Shown in pieces: positions 17,520 to 26,039 of a stretch of DNA of 64,000 nucleotides. The position numbers were made by a program, and so were the translations under genes. Within the stretch, counting starts at the first letter, position 1. Each line of letters opens with the position of its first letter. The notes beneath the pieces were generated by a model. It had not been told where the DNA came from. It did not search any database and saw only the letters and a list, made by a program, of their open reading frames with translations. Source of the stretch: an uncultured Clostridium sp. (GTDB taxonomy: Bacteria; Bacillota; Clostridia; Lachnospirales; Lachnospiraceae); contig UPYT01000004.1 of assembly GCA_900538475.1 (NCBI GenBank), positions 76,758 through 140,757 of the forward strand, in the 5' to 3' direction.

Positions 17520-18230
17520 ATGGGAAGAATACCAACACCTCATATTCATGCTGAGAAGAATGAAATAGCTAAAACAGTCTTGATGCCGGGCGATCCGCTA
17601 AGGGCAAAATTTATTGCAGAAAATTTTTTAGAAAATGCAAAATGTGTTAATTCAATAAGAAATATGTTAGGATTTACTGGAACGTATAAAGGAAAGAAGG
17701 TTACTGTATTTGGCGGAGGTATGGGGATGCCATCCGTAGGAATTTATACCTATGAACTCTTTAACTTTTATGAGGTAGATCAGATCGTTCGGATCGGAAC
17801 TGCGGGTGCTTTAAATGAGAATGTGAAGTTGAGAGATGTAGTTGTGGGAATTGGGGCGAGTACAGATTCCTCTTATGGCGAACAGTTTGGACTGCCAGGA
17901 ACTTTTGCTCCAATCGCAGATTTTTCTTTAGCCCGGCTTGCTGTAGAGGCAGGGGAAAGGATGGGGATCAAAACGGTTGAAGGAAATATTTTGTCATCTG
18001 ATATTTTCTATAATGATGATGCAGATACTTTACAGAAGTGGAGAAAAATGGGGATTTTAGCTGTGGAAATGGAGGCAGCAGCCTTATATATGAATGCTGC
18101 CCGTGCTGGAAAAAAAGCATTATGCCTATTGACAATTTCTGATGCGCCATTTAGCGGTGAGGTTTTGTCTACAGAGGAGCGTCAGTATGGCTTCACAGAT
18201 ATGATGAAAATTGCTTTAGAAATTGCATAA
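17520..18230 (+). CDS. deoD: DeoD-type purine nucleoside phosphorylase
   Basis: Hexameric-type PNP that converts purine (deoxy)nucleosides plus phosphate to base and (deoxy)ribose 1-phosphate. The product is 236 residues, full length, with N-terminal TPHIHAEKNEIAKTVLMPGDP (phosphate-binding region), the VEMEAAALY ribose-binding motif and TISDAP with the catalytic aspartate. Start ATG 17520 follows AAAAAGGAGAAG. It is 21 nt after the hydrolase gene and is the last gene of the AT-rich operon, followed by a hairpin terminator. Confidence 0.94.
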   Translation: MGRIPTPHIHAEKNEIAKTVLMPGDPLRAKFIAENFLENAKCVNSIRNMLGFTGTYKGKKVTVFGGGMGMPSVGIYTYELFNFYEVDQIVRIGTAGALNENVKLRDVVVGIGASTDSSYGEQFGLPGTFAPIADFSLARLAVEAGERMGIKTVEGNILSSDIFYNDDADTLQKWRKMGILAVEMEAAALYMNAARAGKKALCLLTISDAPFSGEVLSTEERQYGFTDMMKIALEIA

Positions 18231-18391
18231 AAATTTTTTATGTCAATGTATGGGACAAAAGTAAATGAATAATCTACGGGAGCAGAAGCTTCGTTAAGAT
18301 TTTTCTTCTGATCTGTATGGAACTTTTATATAAATGAAAGATAACCATATGAGAAATGCACAGTTAAATCCAGATTTTTGTACAGAGAATG

Positions 18392-18433
18392 AGGCATCGC
18401 TCAATTATTTAATTTGATAATTTTGCGATGCCT
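18392..18433. terminator. Bidirectional terminator between deoD and the OLD-type gene
   Basis: AGGCATCGC (18392-18400) pairs with GCGATGCCT (18425-18433), with an inner AATTAT/ATAATT stem in the loop. It lies between convergent genes and is followed by T-rich sequence on the plus strand. The AT-rich block ends at about this position. Confidence 0.7.
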
Positions 18434-18439
18434 TCTTAC

Positions 18440-20296
18440 TTAAACCCTTCGGCTGTCAAAATAGGGAAACTGATCGATGGCGTCCAGAATATCACGGAAG
18501 TCATCGCGGGGAGCTATTTTGATATAGTTTTTTAGGATTTCCTGCTCTCTGTCTTTAAAGGGGCCATAAAAAATATCATAAAGATTGTGTCCCCTCAGAT
18601 ATATTTTAATTTCTTCCAGGTGCTCTTTTATGTCTTTGGGAGAGGTGAAATTCCGGCCAAGAACCTGTATCAGCTGCTGGCCGCTGCGGAGCCGATACAG
18701 ATACTCATTCCATTTTTCGTACAGTACAGAATAAAACATTTCTTCGGATTCTACAATGCCAAGGGCAGCCATAATTTTCGGATTCAGAAAATAATTTTCA
18801 AAGGAATAATATTTTAAAATCAGTACATTTCGCCGTGTGACTCTGGGCAGCTGATCCACATCTTCCAGATTCCGCTCATCGTAGTAATGGCACAGCTGGG
18901 AAGCTAACTCTTCCGGATCCTTGCCGTCACCATCTCGGATCATGAGAAACTGATCCCGAATATATACCTGATTCATGTATTTTAAATTGGCATAGGTTCG
19001 AATGTTGGTACAGCTGTTGGTGGTGAGAATGGAAATCCGGGCAAGCCGTCCCTGGCTGTCGTGGATTTCTGAATAATAGTGTTCCAGCAGCAGGGGGAGA
19101 CGGGATTTATCCTGCTTTCCTTCTACGATGAATACAAAGCTGACGTTCATGAGATCGTTGGCGCCATAGCCCAGATCGTCCAGAATCTGTCCCAGATCGG
19201 TTTTGGGGCGTATGATGGAATATCGGTCCTCGTCCAGAACCATCTGACGGATCTGACGTTTGGTAAAGTTAAACAGGAGATCCGGAGAGTGGGTTTTAAA
19301 TATTACCTGATTCTTTTTGGAAAGGCGGTACAGGATCTCACTGCAGATTTTCTGAAGTTGCGGATGAAGGAAAATCTCCGGATCCTCTACGACAATCAAG
19401 CTGGGGATTCGTCCGGGTTCGGTAATGTAGGTTTCCAGAAGAGACAGCATGTAGATGCTTCTCATGCCTTTTCCCATAAGCTCTACTGGTTTCACGGTCC
19501 TGGTCTGTGGGTTAAAGGAGGAGACCTCCAGGGAGAAAAGCTGATCGATATCATAATTCAAGGTAAAATGAATCTCCTCAAATCCTCCGTTTTTTCGGAA
19601 ATTGTGATTGAGCTTTTCGGAAAAATCACTGAGATTCAGCTGATAAATTTTCGATTCCAGAAGACGGGCCGTTTCTGCCGCAGTCAGCTCTTCTGGTTTT
19701 TTCTGGTAAATTAATCCCAGGCATTGAAAGCAGTGATTGCACTGCTTGGCCTGTTCAAAGAGACAGGAGCCGGATCGCAGTTTTTTCAGCTGGACATTTT
19801 CCTGAAACATCAGCAGATCGTTCTGCAGAAGCTCCAGATCCCGTTCTGCGGTGATGCGGTAAATCCGGGGAAGGAGCATGGGAATATAAGGGTTATTTTT
19901 CCGGAATCCGTCCTCATAGCGGATTTTTCCGTCCCGGTTTACATGAAAGGTAAAGGTCAGCTCCCGATTTTCCTGAGAATAGGAGGGGAAGCGTTCGTAA
20001 AAGGTTCTGAGCCAGACCTCATATCTGCGGTACTGACTGACAATCCCCATATAGTGAAACAGCTTTAAATCTTCTTGGTCAATGGAAATCGATGCTTCAA
20101 TGCGGATGGCCTGAAGCTTTTCATTAAAATCAGATTCCTGGACAGGATAATAGCCGCAGACAGCGCAGATGGCATCCAGAACGGAGGTCTTTCCTGTGTT
20201 GTTTTTTCCTACCAGAATCAGAGCGCTGTCAATGTCGGTAATTTCCATGTCGCGGATGGATTTGAAGTTATGAATGTGCAAATAAGTAAGCTGCAT
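18440..20296 (-). CDS. OLD-family ATP-dependent nuclease (AAA ATPase plus TOPRIM)
   Basis: A 618-residue protein with an ABC/RecF-like ATPase: Walker A GKNNTGKT at residues 30-37, a long insertion, Walker B IVVEDPEIFLHP and FKTHSPDLL, then a TOPRIM domain with FIVEGKQDK, the acidic RDGDGKD and a downstream FENYFLNP. This is the class 1 OLD arrangement (nuclease linked to defence or repair). ATG 20296 is preceded by AGGAGGCGCTT; a start 7 codons upstream has no such site. No UvrD-like helicase (GajB) partner is adjacent, so this is not a standard Gabija pair. Neighbours on the minus strand are unrelated cell-surface genes. Confidence 0.85.
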   Translation of the reverse strand: MQLTYLHIHNFKSIRDMEITDIDSALILVGKNNTGKTSVLDAICAVCGYYPVQESDFNEKLQAIRIEASISIDQEDLKLFHYMGIVSQYRRYEVWLRTFYERFPSYSQENRELTFTFHVNRDGKIRYEDGFRKNNPYIPMLLPRIYRITAERDLELLQNDLLMFQENVQLKKLRSGSCLFEQAKQCNHCFQCLGLIYQKKPEELTAAETARLLESKIYQLNLSDFSEKLNHNFRKNGGFEEIHFTLNYDIDQLFSLEVSSFNPQTRTVKPVELMGKGMRSIYMLSLLETYITEPGRIPSLIVVEDPEIFLHPQLQKICSEILYRLSKKNQVIFKTHSPDLLFNFTKRQIRQMVLDEDRYSIIRPKTDLGQILDDLGYGANDLMNVSFVFIVEGKQDKSRLPLLLEHYYSEIHDSQGRLARISILTTNSCTNIRTYANLKYMNQVYIRDQFLMIRDGDGKDPEELASQLCHYYDERNLEDVDQLPRVTRRNVLILKYYSFENYFLNPKIMAALGIVESEEMFYSVLYEKWNEYLYRLRSGQQLIQVLGRNFTSPKDIKEHLEEIKIYLRGHNLYDIFYGPFKDREQEILKNYIKIAPRDDFRDILDAIDQFPYFDSRRV

Positions 20297-20395
20297 AAGC
20301 GCCTCCTGAAAGAACACGAAACCCGGTTACAGATAAGTCCAGTATAAATCAGAGCAGGGAAAGGGACAACCGGTTTTTGAAAAAATGCAGCTTTT

Positions 20396-21397
20396 TTACA
20401 TACCCGTACCTGTTTCGGAGGCATCTTTCAGCCAGTCTACCCACACAGAATAGTATTTTCCCAGCACATGGGAACCATCTGTGGAGTAATCTGCCTTCAG
20501 ATTGCCGTTTTCATCATCAAATACTGGATTTACATCAAGATAGAAGCAGCTGTTTTCTTCGGCAAGGGTCTGGATTCCGCTGTTAAGGCGGTTGATTTTT
20601 TCGTTGTTGTAGGTACTGCTTGAGGCTGATTTGTTTCCGGTAACATGAAGGTTGGCCTGAAGAACCAGGATTGCCTCCGGCTGCAGGGACTGAATGGTAT
20701 CTACTACAGACTGGTATTTTTTGATAATGCTGCTGTATTCGTAACCCAACTCATTGATTCCCAGCATCAGGTAAATGGTTTGAAATTGCCTTCGAGACAA
20801 AACTTCCCTTAATGTCAGCTTGATCCCGCTTTTTGTTTTTACACGGGAATCAAACAGGTTGAATACACTCATTCCGGAATCTGCAAAAACCTCAGCCTGT
20901 CCCAGATCTCCATATTCGGAAAGGCCGGCAGTCCTGGAGTCTCCAATAAAAAGCACATTGGTGAAATCGGGATTTTCCGGGATAGAGAGGGCGTTCTGTG
21001 TGGAGGTTTCTGGGAGAGCGGAGGAATGGCTGTCCCCTGAAACTTCTGTGGCTGAGGAAACCGTGCCGGATTCCTCAGCAGCCGGAGAGACGTTTTCGGA
21101 GCCGGACACTGCCATGTCGTTGGAAGCAGAACTGTCAGCTGGGAGCGGAGCTGCCGGATTTCTCTCAGAAGAAGCTTCCTGGTCTGCGCCTGGTTCAGCC
21201 GGAGGCTTTTCGGACAATGTCTGTCCTCCATCGGCGTATGCCTTTGCAGTCATTCGGAGATCGGTTCCGATATCGATGATTTCAGCGGCTACTGCTTCCG
21301 CCACAGAATCCGGAATCATCCGCGCTGCAGCAGCGCCGGAAAGGCTGATGGTTAAAAGTATGGTATACCAGTATTTTCTCATAATGTACATCTCCAT
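20396..21397 (-). CDS. Membrane-anchored SGNH/GDSL-type hydrolase or acyltransferase
   Basis: A 333-residue protein with an N-terminal hydrophobic signal/anchor (residues 8-26), a low-complexity Pro/Ser/Ala/Glu-rich linker at about 60-140, and an SGNH domain: FIGDSRTAG with nucleophile Ser154, LGINELG (block III) and DGSH with Asp307 and His310. Its ATG overlaps the stop of the MBOAT gene by one base (TAATG), so the two are coupled; an alternative start at 21382 is possible. SGNH partners of MBOAT proteins (PatB-like) transfer or remove O-acetyl groups outside the cell, and that is the inferred job here. Confidence 0.8.
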   Translation of the reverse strand: MEMYIMRKYWYTILLTISLSGAAAARMIPDSVAEAVAAEIIDIGTDLRMTAKAYADGGQTLSEKPPAEPGADQEASSERNPAAPLPADSSASNDMAVSGSENVSPAAEESGTVSSATEVSGDSHSSALPETSTQNALSIPENPDFTNVLFIGDSRTAGLSEYGDLGQAEVFADSGMSVFNLFDSRVKTKSGIKLTLREVLSRRQFQTIYLMLGINELGYEYSSIIKKYQSVVDTIQSLQPEAILVLQANLHVTGNKSASSSTYNNEKINRLNSGIQTLAEENSCFYLDVNPVFDDENGNLKADYSTDGSHVLGKYYSVWVDWLKDASETGTGM

Positions 21398-22815
21398 TAA
21401 AATCTAAAATATAAAAAAGGATCATCTGCACCCAGCTTCATCAGGTACACACAGCCCCAGAAAACTGCCAGAAGAGGGGCGGCGGTGAAAAAGGAGCTTT
21501 TGTACCGCCTGTAAAGCTTTTCCGGCAGTCTGGTCATGAAAATCAGTCCGGCGATAAGGGAAACCAGGTAAATCTGCCCATATTTCAGATAATCGCCGGA
21601 GAAAAAGGTAAACTCTGCGTGGGGCGTCATAAATGGGAAAAGACGGAGAAAGTAAATTTTCATCTGTCCCAGATCCGTAACTGCAAAAATCAGCCAGTTG
21701 AGAGGAATAATCAGCATCATATAAAGATGACCCAGAAGGGGGAACCGATGTAAAATCCGCCCCAGTCCGGCTTTTTCTATAAAAATCAACAGAAACAGTG
21801 CCAGTCCCCACAGGAGGAAATTCCAGCTGGCTCCATGCCAGAAGCCTGTAAGCAGCCAGACAATCAGCAGGTTTCGGATCATGGTAAGGCTGCCTGCTCT
21901 GTTTCCTCCCAGGGGAATGTAAATGTAATCACGAAACCAGCTTCCCAGGGTGATATGCCATCTGCGCCAGAATTCAGTCATGGACAGAGACAGATAGGGA
22001 TGGGCGAAGTTGTCAGGCAAGGAAAAGCCCATCAGCTGTCCCAGGCCTTTTGCCATCAGAGAATAACCGTAAAAGTCAAAGTAAATCTGCAGGCTGAAGG
22101 CGATGATTCCCATCCATGCCAGGGGAGTGGAAATGCTTTCGAAGCCGATGGCTTCTACCTGACTCCAGAGCCGCCCCACCTGATTGGCAAGCAGAACCTT
22201 AAATCCAAGTCCCAGAGTAAATTGCCGCAGTCCTTCTTCAAAATTTGGAAGATTGCAGGTACGGCAGTGAAGCTGCTGACGGATGGAATTGTAGGTGACA
22301 ATAGGACCGGCAATCAGCTGGGGGAACATGGTAATATACATTCCGTAATCAATAAAGGAAGGCTCGTAGGAGGCATCCTTTCGGTAAACGTCTGCCAGAT
22401 AGGAAATCGCCTGAAAGGTATAAAAGCTGATTCCAATAGGAAGGGGCAGACGGCAGACTGGGAGAAGGAGTTCCAGTCCAAGGTATGTCAGCAGAATATT
22501 CAGATTTTCTGCAAAAAAACCGGAATATTTAAACAAAAACAGCCAGAACAGATTGAACACAATACCTGCTGCCAGCCATTTTTTTCGATTTTCTTTTTTT
22601 CTGCGCCGTCCAAGGAGAATGCCAATCCGGTAATTGACCCAGATGGACAAAATCAGAAGAAAAAAATACAGAGGCTGATCCTTGACTCCATAAAAATAGA
22701 AGATCAGGCTGCCCACAAACAGGCAGAGATTTTTCCATCTGTCGGGACAAATATAATAAAGGAATAAAAATACAGGCAAAAAGCCGAAAAGAAAAATAAG
22801 ACTGCTGAAAACCAT
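21397..22815 (-). CDS. MBOAT-family membrane O-acyltransferase (AlgI/PatA/DltB-like)
   Basis: MBOAT proteins pass acyl groups across the membrane for O-acylation of extracellular polymers. The 472-residue product is mostly hydrophobic, with the family block FRDYIYIPLGGNR and the conserved LTGFWHGASWN motif containing His327. ATG 22815 is chosen because GGAGG lies 7 nt upstream and the protein then begins with a membrane segment (MVFSSLIFLFGF); an ORF extension upstream is not homologous in style. It is the first gene of a two-gene minus-strand operon with the SGNH protein. No D-alanine ligation genes (dltA, dltC) accompany it, arguing against DltB. Confidence 0.87.
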   Translation of the reverse strand: MVFSSLIFLFGFLPVFLFLYYICPDRWKNLCLFVGSLIFYFYGVKDQPLYFFLLILSIWVNYRIGILLGRRRKKENRKKWLAAGIVFNLFWLFLFKYSGFFAENLNILLTYLGLELLLPVCRLPLPIGISFYTFQAISYLADVYRKDASYEPSFIDYGMYITMFPQLIAGPIVTYNSIRQQLHCRTCNLPNFEEGLRQFTLGLGFKVLLANQVGRLWSQVEAIGFESISTPLAWMGIIAFSLQIYFDFYGYSLMAKGLGQLMGFSLPDNFAHPYLSLSMTEFWRRWHITLGSWFRDYIYIPLGGNRAGSLTMIRNLLIVWLLTGFWHGASWNFLLWGLALFLLIFIEKAGLGRILHRFPLLGHLYMMLIIPLNWLIFAVTDLGQMKIYFLRLFPFMTPHAEFTFFSGDYLKYGQIYLVSLIAGLIFMTRLPEKLYRRYKSSFFTAAPLLAVFWGCVYLMKLGADDPFLYFRF

Positions 22816-23164
22816 AACTGCCTCCTTTTGTGTATCCTGATGTATGCGTCTGTATAGACCAGCTCCAGCAGCAGGGCCGGAAACTGGAATGATACAGACG
22901 TCTGAAGCTTTCATACTATAGACGATGCAGAAAAGGAAAAAGTTTCGCATTTTTTTGCAGCAGAAATCACAAAAAATATCTTCAAATATATAAAAGATGT
23001 TCAAAATCCTAAAAAAACGTAGATTTTTGTGGATTTATGTATTATACTAAAATTTGCTGTTGTTTATTTTATGAAAAATCTCTGTGAAATTTATCAGAGG
23101 CATAAATATCGGCAGAGTGGAAATAGGGCAGCAAAAGACAGTTGAAAGAAAGGATGACATAGAG
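22816..23164. other. 349-nt divergent intergenic region (MBOAT operon / M42 peptidase)
   Basis: Contains the promoters for two divergent units. On the plus strand TATACT at about 23042 is a plausible -10 box; no clear -35 box. The minus side carries AGGAGG directly before the MBOAT start. An ATG at 23084 opens an N-terminal extension of the peptidase frame, but this is probably untranslated leader. No gene or other structure seen. Confidence 0.4.
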
Positions 23165-24205
23165 ATGGAACTGCAGTGGAATTGGGAATATCTGATAGAG
23201 GTGATGGAAAAGCTCATAGCGACCCCAAGCCCGGTCAGCTATTATGAAGAGATCAATCCTCTGATGGAGAAGCTGGCAGCAGAGCTGGGGTATGAGGTTA
23301 CGTATGACCGTAAGCATACTGTTTATATTAAGGTTCCGGGAAAGAACAGGGAGAAGACCGTCTGTGTAGGCGCTCATCTGGATACTCTGGGACTGATGGT
23401 AAAGAGAATTGACGAAGATGGAATGATTCGCGTGAGAAATCTGGGCGGAATTAATTTTAATAATATTGAAGGAGAGACAGTGACCGTTCATACCCGCAGC
23501 GGAAAGACCTATACAGGTCTGGTTGCTTGTCAGTCCCATTCTGTTCATGTGTATGACGATGCAAAAACTCTGGAGAGAAATGAAAATACGATGATGGTGA
23601 TCCTGGATGAGGATGTGCATTCTAAGGAAGAGGTTAAGGCATTGGGCATTGAAAACGGAGATATTTTATCTCTGGAGCCTCATTTTACTGTAACTCCCAG
23701 TGGATTTATTAAATCTCGCTTTATCGATAACAAAGCGTGTGCAGCATGCAGTCTGGCTTTGTTAAAAGTTATGAAGGAACAGAATCTGACACCGGCCTGT
23801 GATACATGGTTTGTATTCCCACATTATGAGGAGATTGGTCATGGCGGTGCTTATGTGCCGGATGAGGTTAGTGAGTACCTGGCACTTGATATTGCTGTGA
23901 TAGGACCGGATCACAATGGAAGAGAAGACCGGGTAAGCATCTGTGTAAAGGATAATTTCTCTCCGTATGATAGAGAACTGACGGATCGCCTGGTTCGCAA
24001 GGCAGAAGCTTTGCAGTTGAATTATGCAGCAGATGTATTCTACCGTTATGGAACCGATGGAAGTGCTGCAGTCCGTGCCGGAAATAACCTGAAAGCAGGA
24101 GCTTTTGGAATGGGAACTTTTTCTTCCCACGGTATAGAGCGTACCCATATGGACGGCGTGAAGAATACAGCAAGACTTCTGGCGGCCTATGTGCTGGAGG
24201 ACTGA
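23165..24205 (+). CDS. M42-family metallo-aminopeptidase (copy 1)
   Basis: Cytoplasmic co-catalytic metalloenzyme of the M42 (PepA/FrvX/tetrahedral aminopeptidase) family that trims short peptides. Metal ligand motifs are present: GAHLDTLG, FIDNKA, the catalytic EEIGHG, and the C-terminal SHGIERTHMDG. The 346-residue length fits. Start 23165 matches the start of the second copy at 29860, with which it aligns over its entire length; an upstream ATG at 23084 would add 27 atypical residues. It precedes the peptide ABC operon by 113 nt, so import and hydrolysis are probably linked. Confidence 0.9.
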   Translation: MELQWNWEYLIEVMEKLIATPSPVSYYEEINPLMEKLAAELGYEVTYDRKHTVYIKVPGKNREKTVCVGAHLDTLGLMVKRIDEDGMIRVRNLGGINFNNIEGETVTVHTRSGKTYTGLVACQSHSVHVYDDAKTLERNENTMMVILDEDVHSKEEVKALGIENGDILSLEPHFTVTPSGFIKSRFIDNKACAACSLALLKVMKEQNLTPACDTWFVFPHYEEIGHGGAYVPDEVSEYLALDIAVIGPDHNGREDRVSICVKDNFSPYDRELTDRLVRKAEALQLNYAADVFYRYGTDGSAAVRAGNNLKAGAFGMGTFSSHGIERTHMDGVKNTARLLAAYVLED

Positions 24206-24317
24206 TGAAAACAGAATAGAACGCGGTACTTGCTTGAATGAAAGTCATGCGTTTTAGATAAAGGCCGGGGATTTCCCCATGCCACGCTAAAAAGAGAATA
24301 AAAAAGGAGTGTATCAA

Positions 24318-25901
24318 ATGAGAAGAACAGGAAAAATGGTTCTTGCATGCCTTCTGGCAGCATCTGCAATGCTGACAGCCTGCGGCGGCTCCGGAGATAC
24401 CGGTTCAGCAGGCTCTGCAGGAACAACAACTCAGGCAGCAGCAATTGGTGGAGAATCAAGAAAAGATGGCATTATCCGTGTGGGTATGAGCTCTGACATC
24501 ACATCTCTGGATCCTCATGCAAACAATGATGTAAACTCATCTAACGCAACCCGTCATATCTACAATAACCTGGTTCGTGTTACGAATGATGGTGAGGTTC
24601 TGGGCGATCTGGCAGAAAGCTGGGAGTTTCTGGATGATATGAACGTACAGTTTAAGCTGAAGGAGGGCGTTAAGTTCTCTGACGGAACCCCGTTAACTTC
24701 TGAGGATGTAAAGTTTTCTCTGGAGAGACAGAAAGCATCTGCAAAGGTTGGTCATCTGGTAGCTATGATCGACAATGTTGAGGTTGTAGACGATCTGACC
24801 TTTATTATCCATATGAATCAGCCGTCTAACGCACTGCTGACCTCTCTGGCTCATGCAGGCGGAGCAATCCTTTGCAAGAGCTACACCGAGAAGCTGGAGA
24901 GCGAAGGCAAGAAGCTGGCAGACGCTCCCATGGGAACAGGCCCATACACCTTTGTTTCCTGGATGGCAGGCACCAGCGTAGAGCTGAAGAAGAACCCTAA
25001 CTACTTTGATCCGGAAAGAGCAGCAAAGAACGAGGGTCTGATCCTGAAGGCAATTACCGAAGAGACCTCCCGTACCATCGCTCTGGAGAACGGTGAGATT
25101 GACGTGCTTCTGAATGTAGGTACCAACGACGCTCAGAAGATCCGTGAGAACAGCAACCTGATTCTGGATGAGTTTGAATGCGCGCAGAATGAGATGGTCG
25201 TTATGAATACCACGAAACCGCCGTTTGACAACAAGCTGGTAAGACAGGCTGTAAACTATGCAGTAAACAAAGAGGACGCTCTGATCGTTGCAATCAACGG
25301 TGAGGGAACTACCATTGACGGATACCTGGCTCCGGCTGCAATTGGTGCAAAGGATACTGCAGTGAAGTACGAGTATAACCCGGAGAAGGCAAAAGAGCTT
25401 CTGGCTGAGGCTGGTTATGCAGATGGATTTACCTTTACTGTATTTTCTTCCAGTGACGGACGTTCCAGAGCAGCAACTGCAATTCAGGCAAACCTGCAGC
25501 AGGTTGGCATTACCATGAATATTGAGCAGATGGAGTCTTCTACCTTCTATGAGAGAACCGGAAACGGTGAGCATGATGCATGTATGCAGGGCTGGGCAGA
25601 GAACGCTGAGCCGGATAACACCTACCGTCCGCTGTTTATGAGCAAAAATGCAGGTGCAGGCGGAAACCGTGCATTCTATAAGAATCCGGAAGTAGATGCT
25701 CTGATTGACGATGCAGCTACCAACCGGGATGCAGCAAAGGTTGACGAGGATTACAAGAAGATTACTGAGATCGTATCTGACGATGCTATCTGGGTTCCCC
25801 TGTATTCTCAGACCGGTTTTGTTGCAAGAAACAAGGATCTGCAGGGCGTGGAGATTTCTACTTTCAGCATGCATGTTTTAAGCGGCGCTCATTACGAGTA
25901 A
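24318..25901 (+). CDS. Peptide/oligopeptide ABC transporter substrate-binding lipoprotein
   Basis: A family 5 solute-binding protein (527 residues) of the DppA/OppA type. Lipoprotein signal: MRRTGKM, hydrophobic core, LTAC lipobox with Cys22, then a Gly/Ser/Thr-rich linker before the domain beginning IIRVGMSSDITSLDPH. The conserved GTGPYTFVSW and KNPNYFD motifs are seen. ATG 24318 is favoured over GTG 24309, which lies on top of the AAGGAG site. Two hairpins downstream separate it from the permease genes, a layout often linked with excess binding-protein mRNA. The frame is GC-richer and codon-biased (CTG-rich), consistent with high expression. Confidence 0.92.
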   Translation: MRRTGKMVLACLLAASAMLTACGGSGDTGSAGSAGTTTQAAAIGGESRKDGIIRVGMSSDITSLDPHANNDVNSSNATRHIYNNLVRVTNDGEVLGDLAESWEFLDDMNVQFKLKEGVKFSDGTPLTSEDVKFSLERQKASAKVGHLVAMIDNVEVVDDLTFIIHMNQPSNALLTSLAHAGGAILCKSYTEKLESEGKKLADAPMGTGPYTFVSWMAGTSVELKKNPNYFDPERAAKNEGLILKAITEETSRTIALENGEIDVLLNVGTNDAQKIRENSNLILDEFECAQNEMVVMNTTKPPFDNKLVRQAVNYAVNKEDALIVAINGEGTTIDGYLAPAAIGAKDTAVKYEYNPEKAKELLAEAGYADGFTFTVFSSSDGRSRAATAIQANLQQVGITMNIEQMESSTFYERTGNGEHDACMQGWAENAEPDNTYRPLFMSKNAGAGGNRAFYKNPEVDALIDDAATNRDAAKVDEDYKKITEIVSDDAIWVPLYSQTGFVARNKDLQGVEISTFSMHVLSGAHYE

Positions 25902-25916
25902 TTGTTTGACAGTGAA

Positions 25917-26000
25917 AGCAGAGTTTCCGGATAGTGAACGGAAAGCTTCTGCTGCTGAATGAAAGATGGGAGGGCACATGCCGGAGGGTATGTGCTCTCC
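25917..26000 (+). other. Two intercistronic hairpins between binding protein and permease genes
   Basis: Hairpin 1: AGCAGA plus TTTCCG (25917-25929) pairs with CGGAAA and TCTGCT (25939-25953). Hairpin 2: GGAGGGCACAT (25969-25979) pairs with ATGTGCTCTCC (25990-26000), 11 bp. No T tract follows, so they are more likely mRNA-stabilising or processing structures, or partial attenuators, than full terminators. Confidence 0.55.
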
Positions 26001-26039
26001 TGCGATAAAGGACTAAAACAACAGAGAGGAGAGTGTGAG

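Noticed and set aside
21835..22767. 310-codon open frame on the plus strand
   Set aside because: Lies opposite the MBOAT gene, whose membrane-protein composition and start site are convincing; no ribosome binding site or family features.
18440..23004. Gabija or similar defence island
   Set aside because: Only the OLD-type protein is present; its neighbours are surface-modification genes and no UvrD-like helicase, reverse transcriptase or other defence gene was found.
24693..25874. 393-codon open frame on the minus strand
   Set aside because: It is entirely opposite the peptide-binding lipoprotein gene, has no ribosome binding site and is a shadow of that gene's codon bias.
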